Shown in pieces: positions 24,536 through 37,352 of a stretch of DNA of 64,000 nucleotides. A program made the translations under genes and the position numbers. How positions within the stretch are numbered: position 1 is the first letter of the stretch; every line of letters begins with the position of its first letter. Under the pieces are notes generated by a model that saw only the letters and a list, made by a program, of their open reading frames with translations, had not been told where the DNA came from and did not search any database. The DNA is taken from positions 124,001 to 188,000 of the forward strand of contig JAIQDT010000831.1 in the NCBI GenBank assembly GCA_021521415.1, in the 5' to 3' direction. This stretch comes from Bidens hawaiensis (taxonomy: Eukaryota; Streptophyta; Magnoliopsida; Asterales; Asteraceae).

Positions 24536-25955
24536 TAACTCCTTTTCAGTTGTTCCAAATTTGCAGCATCCCATGCTGTAAATACCTTCTCATAGATGTC
24601 ATGGTCGATCTTCCTCTCGAATTTCACGCCATCGTCTTCAGGAGGGAGTGTCAGGCATGGGGTACAGTGGTAGATGTTTTCATTGCAAATGCGTTCTTTT
24701 GGTTTTGTGAGATTTCTCAAGGTTAATCGGTTGATTCAAAACCTATTTGGATGGGATCGTATCATATCTCTGCTGATGTAGCACGATTCGAAAGAGGAAC
24801 GGTTTCAACAAACTCTCAGTCGCCTAGGGTTAACATTGTGCAACAGGTATCTATTCCTGTTCCGTCGCAGACAGTTTCTCAGGTGGGTAAAAAATCTTTT
24901 TTGCCGATATGCTCAAGGTTCCGATTGCGAGGGCGATTCCGTGTATTGATCTTCCAGATAACCTGCTCTTGGCAGATATAGATGATGGTTGTTCCTTTTG
25001 TGTTTGGTTAAAGATATTAATATTATTAATAATATCCTAGTTTTGTGTGATAAAGAAGGATTTTATGACATTAAGATTAAATATGTGGGTGGACTTTGGA
25101 TCTTACTGAAGTTCCCATCTTTGGAGTCTATTTTTAACTTTAAGAGCTGTGAGTTGCTAATGTCCCTGTTCAAGACTATACAAGCTCCAGTAGCTAACTT
25201 TGTTCCAATAGATAGGATTTGTTGGATGGAAGTGTCTGGACTTCCATTTTGTGCTTGGACTAATGGGGCTCTCTCTAAAGTTGTTCAGAATTGGGGGGAG
25301 TTTTTTGTTCTTTTATGAAGATGACGAAGAACCTATGGCCATCAGTAGAATTTGTGTGCATTTATCGGCGACCTCAGTAGTGGATAACGTTTCCATTAAA
25401 GGAGCATCTTATTCTGTGGTGATTAAAGAGGTTGCCCCTTGGTCACCGTCTTTCAATCGGCCGAGTGATAAGGATAGTGTAGATGATAATGGTGATTTTA
25501 TAGAAGAGGTTTTGGCTGAATCGGTTGCTTCAGATGAAGAGCAGTTTTCGGAGGCGGAGCATTCAAACGAAGTTAATGGGGTAGACAATTTAACTCATTC
25601 TACTGACCACCATCTGGATAACCAAACTATTGAGGACTCGGAGTCTTCTATCCCAGTTCCGCCTGCTTTTAATGGCCAAGTATTTACAGATTGTCGAGTG
25701 GGGTCGGATGAAGCGGTATTTAAATTGGAGGAAAAGCATGCTAAGCCAACCCCTTGTATTAAAGCATCTTCTAATAGTAGTGGGAGCACTCTTTCTATTG
25801 GAACAAAAAAAATTAAAGGTAATAATGGGTCTTTTCTATTGGACTTTTCCAAACTGATTGTCTTGGGAAAATTGTTGGGTTTGAAGATGGACGGGTCAGA
25901 GGCTGATGTGAAGGAATTTATTGATAGAATGGGAGACACCAAGGTTGTCCAATGA
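24536..25955 (+). pseudogene. LINE ORF1 (RRM-type nucleic-acid-binding protein), frameshifted
   Basis: Plant L1 ORF1 proteins bind element RNA. RNP2-like IFLSNFTP (~24610) and RNP1-like SFGFVRF (~24695) suggest an N-terminal RRM. The frame then shifts to GSYHISADVARFERG (~24755), typical of the RRM end. A second shift in a T-run near 24900 moves the frame from KKSF to ADMLKVPIARAIP. The conserved middle (ICWMEVSGLPFCAWT) is at ~25220, and another change of frame lies near 25300. A hydrophilic, acidic C-terminal part follows to the TGA at 25953-25955. That TGA overlaps the ORF2 start codon as ATGA. Confidence 0.7.
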
Positions 25956-28900
25956 ATATTATGTCTCTTAATTGTTGTGGGATCGGGTGTGGTATTAAAA
26001 GAAGGATGATTGCTTCTTTATGTAATAAAGAGAAGGTTACTTTCCTTGGCATTCAAGAAACGAGATTGGCTTCTATCTCCATTACTTATCTGAGGTCTTT
26101 GTGGGGGAATTCTTTATTTGACTTTGCTTCCGTTTCGGCTAGAGGTAAATCGGGTGGTTTGGTTTCCATGTGGGATCCCCGATTGTTTTCTAAGCATAAG
26201 TGCTTTTCTTTTGACAATGTTCTTATCGTGGAGGGTTCTTGGGTTGGCATTAATTTAAGTTGCTTTATGGTTAATATTTATGCTCCTCAACGAGAAGTGG
26301 ATAAAGTTGCCTTATGGAGCTTTATCTCTTCTTTTATCTCTCTTCATCCGGGCAACTATTGCTTATTTGAGACTTTAATTCTGTGAGATCTCATCAGGAA
26401 CGTTTGGGTTCGGTCTTTGTTTCTTCTAATGCAAATAATTTTAATAATTTTATTTTTCAGAATGACCTTGTCGACGTTCCTTTAGGGGGCTTCTCTTTTA
26501 CCACGTTGGATGTTAATGCAGGGAAATACAGTAAATTGGATAGATTTCTATTATCTGATGGTTTCCTCGATAAGGTGTTAAATCTTGAAGGTTTGATTCT
26601 CAATTTTGGGGTTTCCGATCATCGGCCGATTATTCTTAGACAAAAGGAGTTTGAGTTTGGTAAAATCCCGTTTAAGTTTTTCAATTCATGGTTAGAGTGT
26701 GAAGAGTTACCTATATTGGTAAAACAGTCTTGGAATCAAGAAACGTTTAGTTCGGGTATGTCACGCTTAAAAGCTAAATTCAAAAGACTGAAATCTTGTC
26801 TTAAATCGTGGAATGCTTCTAAACAATCTGAGTTAAAAAACAGAAAAAAAGATCTCCTCGTTTGTCTTGGTTTATGTGGTGTGGTCTTGGAGGCGGGTCA
26901 AGGGGATGACAATATTAGGTCTATTCGTATGCAGTCTGCCAATGATCTTGCTAAAATGGAGCAAGAGTCTTTTAATGAGTTGGCTCAGAAAACAAAGTAT
27001 AAATGGCCGATCCAATGGGATGAAAACACAAAGTTCTTTCACACCATCATTAATAAAAGAAGGAATTTGAGATCCATTTCGGGAGTCAAACTTGAAGGGA
27101 ACTGGATTACGGATCCGCCTCAAGTCAAAACTGCCTTCTTTGATTTCTTCAGCGCCAAATTCGCCAAATTCGATACATTTCCGGTTGTAAACCGGAGCGA
27201 TCGGTTTAAGAGCTTATCTCCTTTACAAAGAGAGGGTCTTGAAGCGAATGTTTCGCTTGCTGAAGTTCGAGAGGCGGTGTTGTCGTGCGGTAGTAATAAG
27301 TCTCCTGGACCTGATGGTTTTTCTTTCGCGTTCATTAAACTTTTTTGGGAGGATCTTAAAGATGATATTTTTGATGCCGTTACTCAGTTTTTTAACACTT
27401 TTATTTTTCCTCTAGGTTGTAATTCTTCTTTTATCAGTCTTATTCCTAAGGTCCAGAGCCCGATCTTCGCTAAAGATTATCGCCCTATTAGTCTCATTGG
27501 GGTTCAATATAAGATTGTGGCAAAAGTGTTGGCAAATAGGCTATCGAAAGTGATGGACTCGATTATTAGTGGTGAACAATCCGCTTTTATCAAATGTAGA
27601 CAGATCTTAGTTGGCCCTCTTATTATGAACGAGATTGTTGGTTGGGCGAAAAAAAGAAAAAGAGAATGTTTATCTTTAAGGTAGACTTAGAAAAGACATA
27701 TGACTCTGTTTCTTGGGCTTACCTAGAGTCTATAATGGGTTTTCTTGGTTTCGGTGAAAAGTGGATTCATGGTTGCCTTACGTCATCTCGAATCTCTATT
27801 TTGGTTAATGGTAGTCCTTCCTCTGAGTTCATTATGGAAAGGGGTTTGAGACAGGGAGACCTGTTATCTCCTTTTTTATTCAATTTGGTTATGGAGGGCT
27901 TGCATGTGGCGGTGGAAGATTTGGTTTATTCTGGGATGTTCTCGGGGATTCGGATTAGAAACGAGGACAAACCCATTTCCCACTTGTTTTATGCCGATGA
28001 TGCTATATTTTTGGGGGAATGGTCCAAGTTGAATTTTCAGACATTGCTGAATTTGCTTAAGGGTTTCTACCTCGTTTCTGGCCTTAAGGTAAATCTGTCC
28101 AAATCTTCCATTTTTGGCTTTCAGGTTGATAGAATGGAGACTGAGTACTGGGCTTCTATTTCGGGTTGTAGTGTTGGTACATGTCCATTCTTTTACTTAG
28201 GTCTCCCGGTGGGTTTTAATATGAATAGAACTTCTGCTTGGAGTCCAATTATTAATAGGTTTCGTGATCGTCTTTGTAAATGGAAAGCAGGTATGCTTTC
28301 GGTTGGGGCACGTTCCTTGCTTTCTAATGTTGTCCTCGGGTCTTTAGGTACTTATTATATGTCCCTATTCCTAGCGCCTGTTGTTGTATTAAAGACCTTT
28401 GAACGTATTCGTGCGAAATTCTTTTGGGGTTTTAAGAAGGACGATAGAAAAATCCATTGGGTAGCGTGGAAAAAGGTGATGGCGTCTAAGCTTAATGGAG
28501 GGTTAGGTATTGGTTCTCTTGAGGTGTTTAACATGTTGGAGGTTTGCAAATGAGAAGAACAGTCTTTGGGTGAGAGTTATTGAGGCGATCTATGGTGAAG
28601 GTGCGGGAATTTTAAACGAGAGTGAAAGAGATCTAGGATCTTCAACTTGGGGAATAATTGTGAAATTAAGGGACAATTTGAACAACCGTGGAGTTATCCC
28701 TTCTTCGGCTCTTACAAAGATTCTTGGAAACAGTGAAGATACTCGTTTTTTGGTTGACGTTTGGTTGGGGGACGAGCCACTAAAAAATATTTTCCCAAGA
28801 CTATTTGCTTTGGAAAATAATAAATCATGCTCGGTGGCGCAAAGGTTGGGTTCGGAAGGGTGGCGTTGGCGAAGGCTTTTGAGAGGTGGAGTCGAACTGA

Positions 28901-29487
28901 CTTCCTTTGATGATCTGGTTCATTCTACTTCTGAGGTGCATCTTGGGGATAGTATGGATCGTTGGCAATGGGTTTGTAATGGGGTGGTAGGGTTCTCAGT
29001 TAAAGATATGAGATTGTTGATGGAGGGACACTTTCTGCCAACCAGTGTTTCTCCAACTATTTGGTATAAACACATTCCGAGAAAGATCAATATTTGTGCT
29101 TGGAGGATTTTGATGGATCGGCTCCCCACCCAATGTAATTTGGTGGACTGAAATATTGATATTCCCTCTGTTCTGTGTCCGTTTTGTAACCTTTGGCCGG
29201 AGTCGGCTAGTCATATTTTTGGTGTTTGTCCTTCTATCTCTCAGATTTGGAGCAAAATTGCCACTTGGTTGGATATTCGGTTTCCGGTGGATCGATCTCC
29301 TTCCCCCCTCATGAATTGGCTTAGTTCGACTCACTTAGTGGAAAAGAAGAAAGAGTTAGTTGGTTCGATTATCTTTATCACTTGGTGGAATATTTGGAGG
29401 CTGAGAAACGTCATCATCTTCAATTTAAAAGGAAGTAAGGAGCGCCTTTTTGATGACATCGTTCAATTATCTTTTTTTTTGGTATAG
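25952..29487 (+). pseudogene. LINE ORF2 (endonuclease, reverse transcriptase, zinc finger), broken
   Basis: The start ATG overlaps the ORF1 stop. The endonuclease has SLNCCGIG (Asn) and GIQETR (Glu). A single-base loss at ~26366 shifts the frame inside the GDFN motif that carries a catalytic Asp. The frame resumes to SDHRPI. RT motifs follow: SPGPDGF, PISLIG, then after a second shift in an A-run (~27650) FKVDLEKTYDSV, RQGDLLSP and catalytic FYADDAIFL. A third shift lies at ~28545. The C-terminal zinc-binding region (CPFCN..H..C) is at ~29175-29230, preceded by an in-frame TGA (29149-29151) where Trp is expected. Not functional. Confidence 0.92.
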
Positions 29488-29636
29488 TGGTCGGTCTAGT
29501 AAATGTCATTTTTCTAGGACAGAGTGGTTGTTAAACCCTCTGATGTATGTGTAACGCTTTTCTTGTTTCCCCCCGTCTAGTTTCTTGCTAGTCGTGGTTT
29601 TGTTTCTTTTTTATATATATATCTGACGCCTTTCAA

Positions 29637-29664
29637 AATATATATATATATATGTATATATATC
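29637..29664. repeat. (AT)n microsatellite at the LINE 3' end
   Basis: A TA-dinucleotide run directly after TTTCAAAA, probably grown from the LINE tail. Confidence 0.9.
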
Positions 29665-29667
29665 TTG

Positions 29668-30776
29668 TTTCTAATCTTTTATGGACCCTTTGTCGAAATT
29701 CATTTTGACTTGTCTTGGACCTCATGTCACAATAAACCTTAGAACGAGTTATGTTTAAATGTATGTCGAACTCCTCATCAAGCTTTTGGTATTCTTGTCA
29801 TTATAACCTTTGTAGTGATCTCTTGTTCCATATTTACTTTTCTAAGCATCGTCCTTGACAATCGTTTAATGGTCTTTATCGTGAATTAGCTGGTATATAT
29901 ATGCTCGTCATACGAGACTTATGGCCTTTGTATATTACTCTTGATATACATTATCTTATTAGCCGAGGTTCATGAAACACTATAATGTTCCTCCCTTTAT
30001 CCCATCCACATTTAGATCTTTCTAAAGATGATGTCATTCGATATACTAGTTATTATTTGATATTAAATATATTTTTTATAAAATAAAAATTATTATATTT
30101 AACTTAATAATTAATATGCTGGTTTACACTCAAAAGCCTACTTAAATCGGTATCTAATGTTGGAGAGCGGGCTTGTTTATTAAACAAGCTAAAATTTAGG
30201 CTTAAGTTAGGGCTCAAGCTGAATTTAGCTATGCTTGATTCAAGCTTTTAACAAGACCATGTCGAACTTTTAGTAGTTTAAGAATACTCAAATATTACTC
30301 CAATAGGCTGCAATTTTATCGTGTGAGCAATTTCAATCGCACTTGCGATTCAAACGTACATGGTTTAATGTTGTGACCTTTTATGTACCTATGCGATTTT
30401 GGTTTCCAACGATTGATTATAAACTGGTGTATACACTCTATAGCAGAGTAAAATAGTAAAAAGGAAACATAAACATTACACTAAAAGGGTACAATGAAGT
30501 GTACCAAATGCACTTTTCTTTCTAATGAGGCAAAACAACACAACCGAGTCTTCGAATCAACATAGGTGTAAACACTCGAAAGACCTTATAAACATCTACA
30601 AGCTTAGTCAAAATAGAAAATGAAACTATGACGAAATCTGATCCGTGTTATAAGTTATCACGTAATACGATTTTTCATGAAAGTTTTGAATAACTATATA
30701 TATGAGATTTAATCATGTCTTTTAAATTCTTCTCCATTCAATTACCTCCAACTCCAAACCTTTGAATACTTTACCA
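29668..30776. other. Intergenic; no gene seen
   Basis: AT-rich, without coding or clear repeat structure. It includes the 3' side of the MATE pseudogene. Confidence 0.5.
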
Positions 30777-32116
30777 TTACGATACAATCTCTACGGGTAA
30801 TGCAGACTCGTATACCCTTTCCCCTGCCTTCCTAGCCTATATCCACAATAAAACAGCTAACAATTAGATACACGCGTATATCTTGCTCGATAATTAAAAA
30901 TGGGAATGAGTTAAGAGCCTAGGAGGTGAATATTACGACTAATAAAATTTGGTTAAACCAAATCAGCTGAAAAGTGTTACCTCAGCATCCCAGTTTGTAC
31001 GTATGGTAACGATCAACAATGAGATCACTTGGACCATCAATGCCGCAATAATCCCGAACCATAATCCCTGAATCATAATATTATAACTCAAGATTAGTAT
31101 ACATTTCCCCTTTGGTAATGAAATTTATTATACAAAAATAAAATATATAATTATACCCTTCCTCCAACATGTAACACGAAGGCCAGTAAAACGGCACAAG
31201 GTATGCCAACAAGGTAGTATGACCCGAGGTTAATGTATGCACCAATCTTCTGGGAACCACATCCTCGTACAAAACCTGAAAGAACACACTGGATACCGTC
31301 CATGAAGTTTGATACTGCAAGAATTGGCGTCATGGCTGCTACATAATCCACAACTTCAACTTCGTTGCTATACGCGTATCCCCAAATATTACGAATCAGC
31401 ATTAAAACTGATCCCACTGAAATTCCTAATATAACAGCCACTACTAGCACAACCATGACAGATAACCGTGCGGTGCGTGGATGTCCAGCTCCCAACTCAT
31501 TTTAGACCCGCGTGCTACACAAATCATCAGAACATACTTCAATATTAACACATGATCGTAAAGAGGCCTGTGACAAATGTCTGTTTGGATGAATGATTAT
31601 ATGCAGAATATATACCTGACAGCACCACTTAGTCCAAATGGGATCATCCACATAACTGCTGCAGTATTAAGGCTGCGGAAGCAGGAAACATAGGATTATA
31701 CATGTTTTTGTAGTACATAACGTTTGAAATAAACTTCTCTTGTGAAAACCGAAAACTTAAAATCATAAACTAGTGTACAAGCAGTAGTTAATAATTAATG
31801 TTTTTATATGATTAGATAGTTAATTTACCATATGGAAAGCACCGATGTCTCCAACTTAGGATTTGGAAGAAGTCCAGAAAGCAGAACAATCATTTCAAAT
31901 GACCACATCTCCAAACTGCATAAATATATTTTAATCACTTAAAATCTAGTTATTTTAGTTCGGTTATACGATCCAGTTTACTCTTATATATATAGTTAAA
32001 TAGGTTATATGCATGGGTCGCATTCAGGTTACAAGTTACACGATTGACAAGAATAAGCACATGGCTCGTGTACGGGTTTTCAAGCCACATGGACACTGAT
32101 TTTTTAATTTATTTAT

Positions 32117-32147
<31 letters not shown>

Positions 32148-33344
32148 TTAAATATCTTTTCATTTGACAATATATGGGCCCACCATAAGAACACTTGATC
32201 ATGCTACGATTTTGTGACCCACAATAATATATGTTTAAGAATAATGATTTGCTAATTAATCACTGTTTTCTTTGACTCAATCCAATTTTTGGCCTTACCC
32301 AATATTTCCACTATTTTTAATATTTTTTGGAACCGTCACTGCTGACACTTGACGCCTCAACTAATCCGGCTGGAACAATTTTGACTCGACTAAACAAAAC
32401 CGATCCCCATTACCTCGAATATGTTGCCACCCGTATAATGGATTGCATAAGTTTAAATTTGTGTGTGGAGAGTAAAATCTTACCATACCATAACAGCTGA
32501 AGGTATTGCAAGCTTAATAAAAGCAAGGATATCATGAAAAGCTTCTCTAGAGAACCCTGTCCATGTTTTCCTACAAGCAGATGAAAACTTGACATAAAGT
32601 GTCAACAATATCACATTATTCCAACACGATATTGAGTTTGCCAATGCAGCCCCTTTGCTTCCAAGCTCAAGCTTAAACACCAAAATCCAACACACAAGTA
32701 CATGAATCAAAGTGGCGGTTCCGGAACTCAGCATCATCACAAACACAATGTTTTGTGTTTGTAAAAATCTAACAAGACATTGAAGAAGACCATAGGCAAA
32801 AAGACTAGGCAGCATGAAGCGAGCATAGACCCTGGCCTCTTATGTCAGGGGCTTGGCCGACGAATTTAAGGATCGGAGCGGTGTTAAACCAGATGACTGC
32901 TAGAGGAATACCAACCACCGTAAGAATAACCATTGCTCTTTGCATATATATGCCTAGCATATGGTATTGTTTTGCTCCATATGATTGTCCACATAGTGTA
33001 TCTAAAGCACTTGCCATGCCCATCTGATAAAATTAACAAGTAATAATACAGTTTAATGATGATAAAGTTTAAAAACTTTGTTTATAGTATTTAGCTTGAG
33101 TTAGTTAAGTGCATACAAATAAACTGAAAGCAGTGACTGTAGCAAAAGAGGTAGCCATGGAAGCACCAGAGAGAGATAACTCTCCAAGATGACCAACAAA
33201 CATAATTGAAACAAGTTGCAAAGAGTATTGAAGAAGTGCAACACATATGAGAGGTCCAGCTAGCCATAACTGCTTCTTTACTTCCTTAAACACACCACCA
33301 CCATCATCTTGTGTAAGTAGAGGTATCTTTATATTATGATCCAT
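30777..33344 (-). pseudogene. MATE (DTX-type) efflux transporter pseudogene, seven exons, two lesions
   Basis: MATE proteins export metabolites or toxic compounds by H+ or Na+ antiport. Exons (minus): 33344-33117, 33023-32484, 31915-31829, 31672-31616, 31514-31157, 31067-30981, 30836-30777, all with GT/AG borders in consistent phase. Family blocks: [84 protein letters not shown] and NELGAGHPRTA. The end, WDAEARKAGERV..PVEIVS, is intact. Two breaks: a frameshift near 32838-32843 between GQAPDI and YARFM, consistent with loss of two bases, and an in-frame TAA at ~31503 where Ser is expected in TRVSNELGAG. The intact splice sites suggest recent inactivation, or sequence errors. Confidence 0.9.
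32116..32147. repeat. Homopolymer T run followed by 21 G
   Basis: It lies in the intron between MATE exons 2 and 3. The length is probably unreliable; the G run could form a quadruplex. Confidence 0.9.
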
Positions 33345-34097
33345 TTGTTGTGATCTGTTCACGAGGTGTGAGAGAGATGTATATGAGAGGTGATAATCAG
33401 CTAGTACGACAACCAGCTAATGGTTAAAGTAGATTTTTTATAAGTTTAGAAAGAATATTAAAGTGCAAACAAAAATGATGATAGAAAATCGTGGGGGTAT
33501 TGTCATCTCGTAAATGGAAAGACGACCCGTTCACGGGTCTTCATTTTTCTATATACCTCCTCTTACTCAAGTAATTTGAAATCTCAAGAAACTTATGTAC
33601 ACTGAACGTTGGATTTCAACGATGGGAAAAAATGAGAAAAAATAAAATAAGGGAGAGAAGGAAAATGTATGGCTGACAAAAGAGTACTTATCGTGTTAAA
33701 TTAGTTAGAGACAACGAGCTTAGCATAAGCATTAATCATGAATACGACTTGTTTAACGCATTTATATCTTATATTTATATGTTTCATGTACCAATAAAAA
33801 ATATAATGTACTTTTTTTTTATTACAATGTACTTTTTTAGGTTTAATCGTGTCTTAAACGACTTTTGAGTGGTTGTTTGGTCAACGTTTCTTTTGTTAGA
33901 AATTAGAATCTATTAAAATAAAACTAAATTAATATATTGTAAAAAAATAAATTAGAACGGTCATATTTATATTTTCTCAGTTCGTTTTTTTAGTTATTAT
34001 ATAAGTTAGTTTCTCGTTTCCTTTTTTTAGTACGGAAATCTTGATTAGTATCATTTATTTTGTGCTTCTCGTTATTCACCTAATAAGTTGTGTTATG

Positions 34098-34128
<31 letters not shown>

Positions 34129-35047
34129 TTGAACCTTTTTATTAGTCTTTCTAGGAAACTTCTTCTTTTTATTTGAACATTTTTCTATATAGGGTAGGGT
34201 TATCCTAAAAAGAAATAGTTTCCTAGGAAGACTAGGAATAAATCATAGCCATTGGATCATATCAATCAATGGTTGAGATTTAAAATTACAAAAAACCGTC
34301 ATAATTTCCTAGAAATACTCTTTCAACATTATAACCGACATAGTTTCCTAGAATTATTCTTTCACCATAGGTTTTAATGCCAAATGTCAAAATTCTATTG
34401 GTTATTACCATTTCTAGGAAACTTCTTCTTTTTATTTGAACATTTTTATATATATATATATATAAAAGAGTTATGTGAAAAGACTTTGGAAAAGCTCCAT
34501 TAAAGTTATAAAAGTTTGATGTATATTGAAGTAGAAGAGATTATTTCTGTATTAACTTACAACTAACTAGAAATGTTGGTTCAATTTAAAGAAATGTTTT
34601 TTTGGATTATTTTGTAGTTTGGTCATATGTTGCGACACCGCAATAATATATGTTTTTCGTGCGTTGAACATTTTATTGAGCCATCAAGTCTGACTCATAA
34701 TTAAGTCGACAATCACTTTTTCATCCTACAAACATTTTCTTATTGGTCCTCGATGCCTTCGTGGAAAAAAGTCACTAAAATGAGTAACATAATAATTATT
34801 TGTTTGAAAATGTGCAAAATATTCCGTTATGGGTCCGTCGTCTTCGTCGTGTATAATAAAAAGAAGCACAAAGATACTTTGCATTCTTCTCATACTTCAT
34901 GTGTAACACGTTGAATGGAATAATGATACTCGGCCTCGACATCTAATTCCTGTGTAACACATCACCAAAGGTACGTAATTTATGTTTTCCGGGTAGTGCA
35001 ACCATAGTCGTCGACTATGGTAAGGAAACACTTATAACCATCCTAAG
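33345..35047. other. Intergenic between the MATE pseudogene and the Tat element
   Basis: It contains the presumed MATE promoter, TA microsatellites at 34106-34129 and 34447-34464, and a 37-bp direct repeat (34148-34184, 34411-34447). No ORF is supported. Confidence 0.5.
34148..34447. repeat. 37-bp direct repeat bracketing a ~226-bp segment
   Basis: TTTCTAGGAAACTTCTTC and the following TTTTATTTGAACATTTTT occur at 34148-34184 and again at 34411-34447 in the same orientation without a visible mismatch. The segment between contains several partial inverse copies (TTTCCTAGGAA, TTTCCTAGAA), suggesting a small repeat element or local duplication. Confidence 0.7.
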
Positions 35048-35052
35048 GACAC

Positions 35053-35857
35053 TATAGAGGTAGGGTACCAAAAAGACCCAAATACCCTTAAGGACAACCC
35101 GCGGGTCAATCAGAAGTCCCTCATAAGTCACCCGCGGGACATATAAACCATCCGCATAATCATTTGAGGAAGAAACACCCTCATAGCGCATGCGGAAACA
35201 CCACAGCACCCTCAAAGGTCATCCGCGGGAAGAGCTATCCTTCCGCGTAAATAACCACGAGGTAAATGCTCTGGGACAGCTGTCAACACATGATTGCATT
35301 CTAGAAGATTTACCAAAATGCTTTCTTGGGCAATACGTGAGCCCCCGGCCAGTCAATTGATGACAAGTGGCAAGGACGTTATAACCGTGCACATGGCCAA
35401 TATTCCCCCATTAGTCAGTGGGAAAAAGACATGTGTCCAGGTTGTTATGCATGCACATGCAACGTATAGGATGAACCTATCACATAAGGACACGTGTCCA
35501 GACGGTTATGCAGGCATCTTCTTAAAGGACAGCTGGCCCCAATCACCTTCCCACACCATTCGGCTATAAATACTCTCTCAACCATCATGAGGTATTCATT
35601 CACTCCCAATGTACTCTCTCAATTTACTTAAGTGCTTATCTTCTACAGAAACAGTACTTATTCTCACGCCGGAGGGTGGTTACGGGAAGACCCCCCTCTT
35701 GTCCTTCCCGTAATGAGCTCACGATGTCTGTTTTGCAGGTGTTCGTCACTGGACTTTAGGCAATTCGGTTCATATCGTTTGGCAGTTAACCGTATCCTAC
35801 CTTGTTGACTCATCGGATCCAGGACCCATACCCGGGGAGAGGATTCGTGTTTCTTCA
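35053..35857 (+). repeat. 5' LTR of the Tat element
   Basis: It starts TATAGAGGTAGGG, directly after TSD GACAC, and ends GTGTTTCTTCA before the primer-binding site. The termini are therefore not the usual TG...CA. It contains GGACACGTGTCC-type G-boxes and CGGCTATAAATA as TATA box (~35562). A 91-codon ORF inside is shared by both LTRs and is not considered coding. Confidence 0.9.
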
Positions 35858-35873
35858 TTGGCGGCATCCGTGT
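35858..35873 (+). other. Primer-binding site of the Tat element
   Basis: TTGGCGGCATCCGTG lies directly after the 5' LTR and resembles the TTGGCGCCGT-type tRNA-complementary site common in plant Gypsy elements, with mismatches. The tRNA identity is not determined. Confidence 0.55.
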
Positions 35874-35912
35874 TTTTGTTAGAACTGCAAATTTTGTTTT
35901 CGAATTCACGAT

Positions 35913-37352
35913 ATGAATCAAATTCCTAAAGTGCCGACGGGGACCTCAGAACAAATCCCACGTGTTACTAACCTAGAGACACGTGAGAGAGCAACGTCAT
36001 TGTTCGCTCAGAATCTTACTCCCGATGAGCAAGATGATGTTGTGACACCTGGAGGTTTTACTTTGGGTGGTTCATCAACTCGAAAGCATCGTACCCCACT
36101 GGCAGACGCTGCTCCAGTGGGTACAAGAAATGTAGTAACACCAGCTGGTACCCCGCCCAACGATCTGGGAGGGGTTACAGCTTAGAGAGGTTCCAATTTG
36201 GGAGATCTTGAGCGAACTATGAGAGAAAGTCGCCGGACTCACCCAAAATTGGACCTCGAAGAAAATTCAGGTGACTCAGCCCTGAGGAAAACTCATACAA
36301 CAAGCCACATATCTGAGGAACTCTTGTCTCCGGATGAGTGGTTCCGTATTCAACAAGAGAGTCTGGCTGCTGAATATGGACAAAGGGTACGGAATGAGCG
36401 ACTTCACGCCCGTACCCTAAGTTATGATGACCCTCATAGGAGATCTATTTCTCCTCCAATAAGAGGAAGTCATATTCAGTACAGTCATCCAGAAGAGCAA
36501 TACCAAAAGGAAATCCCGAGGTTACGTCCTCGTCCCCGCATAAATATGCGAGTACCGTCTTACGAAGAAGAACTAGACGGACACGACTCAACATATCATC
36601 CAGGAGGTAGTTATTACAGCGGAGACAGCCGTTTTCTTCCATTTGGAGAGGCTAGTTACCCGCGATCGGCTATTCGCCACGCAGAGTATTACAGCAATGC
36701 GGAACACGACTTCTCCAAACCATACCGCCCATAGTCATTCGCAGAAAAATCCAAGTTCAATCCGGCCATCGCGACAGCTCCGTTCCCGATAAACGCGAAA
36801 ATACCAACATCCGTTGGGACATATAACGGGATGACGGACCCCAGTGATCACTTGCTAAGGTTCGAAGCGGTTGCAGGAGTCAGTGGTTGGACTCTTCCGT
36901 ACTGGTGCCATATGTTCGCATTGACATTTACTGGAGCTGCGCGAGAATGGTTTGAAAAATTGCCTTGCGGACACATTAAGAGTTGGAAAGACTTCGTAGC
37001 AAAGTTTTCCCAGCACATTAGTAAACAAAAGAAACACACTCGTGACCCGTCTGAAATACTTGATGTAGTAAGGCGAAATAACGAATCCATTGAGGATTTC
37101 ATTACTCGTTTCAATAATGAGAGCCTTAATATTGGCGGAGTCAGTGAAGACATGCTGAGAGGAGCATTCCGAAAGAAAGTAAATAGTGACGCCCTGATTC
37201 GTACTCTAACCGGAAGAGATGGTATGCCCAAATCTTGGGACGAAATCATGACGTCAGCCAAGCTATTCGCAAGAACTGAGAAAACCTTGGGATCCGGTGC
37301 TCAAAAACAAGTTCCAAGAGTCGAATTCCAAACCCCAAGACCAAATAGATAG
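35913..37352 (+). pseudogene. Tat element gag (capsid), two in-frame TAG stops
   Basis: The frame starts MNQIPKVPTG at 35913 and stays in one frame to 37352, interrupted by TAG at 36183-36185 and 36732-36734. The N-terminal half is hydrophilic and Arg/Ser/Pro-rich. The retrotransposon gag domain is at ~36830-37200 (TFTGAAREWFEKLP, FVAKFSQHIS, ESIEDFITRFNNE). It would form the virus-like particle shell. The last ~50 bp overlap the start of a +1 frame that carries the zinc-knuckle region, so a frameshift lies near 37300-37350. Both stops fit CAG-to-TAG changes. Confidence 0.88.

Larger units (their letters stand above)
24533..29655 (+). mobile_element. LINE (L1-type) retrotransposon, decayed
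   Basis: An ORF1 with RRM-like text is followed by an ORF2 with APE endonuclease, reverse transcriptase and a C-terminal Cys/His zinc-finger region. The 3' end has the plant-L1-like tail ATCTGACGCCTTTCAAAA running into an AT microsatellite. The 5' end abuts the candidate hAT element at 23861-24524, so it may be truncated. At least four frameshifts and one stop are visible. Confidence 0.9.

Noticed and set aside
24535..24720. 61-codon minus-strand ORF
   Set aside because: It lies opposite the RRM-like LINE ORF1 text; the plus strand explains it better.
35294..35569. 91-codon ORF in the Tat 5' LTR, repeated at 48006-48281
   Set aside because: It is shared only because the two LTRs are copies; no domain, and it overlaps the TATA/R region.
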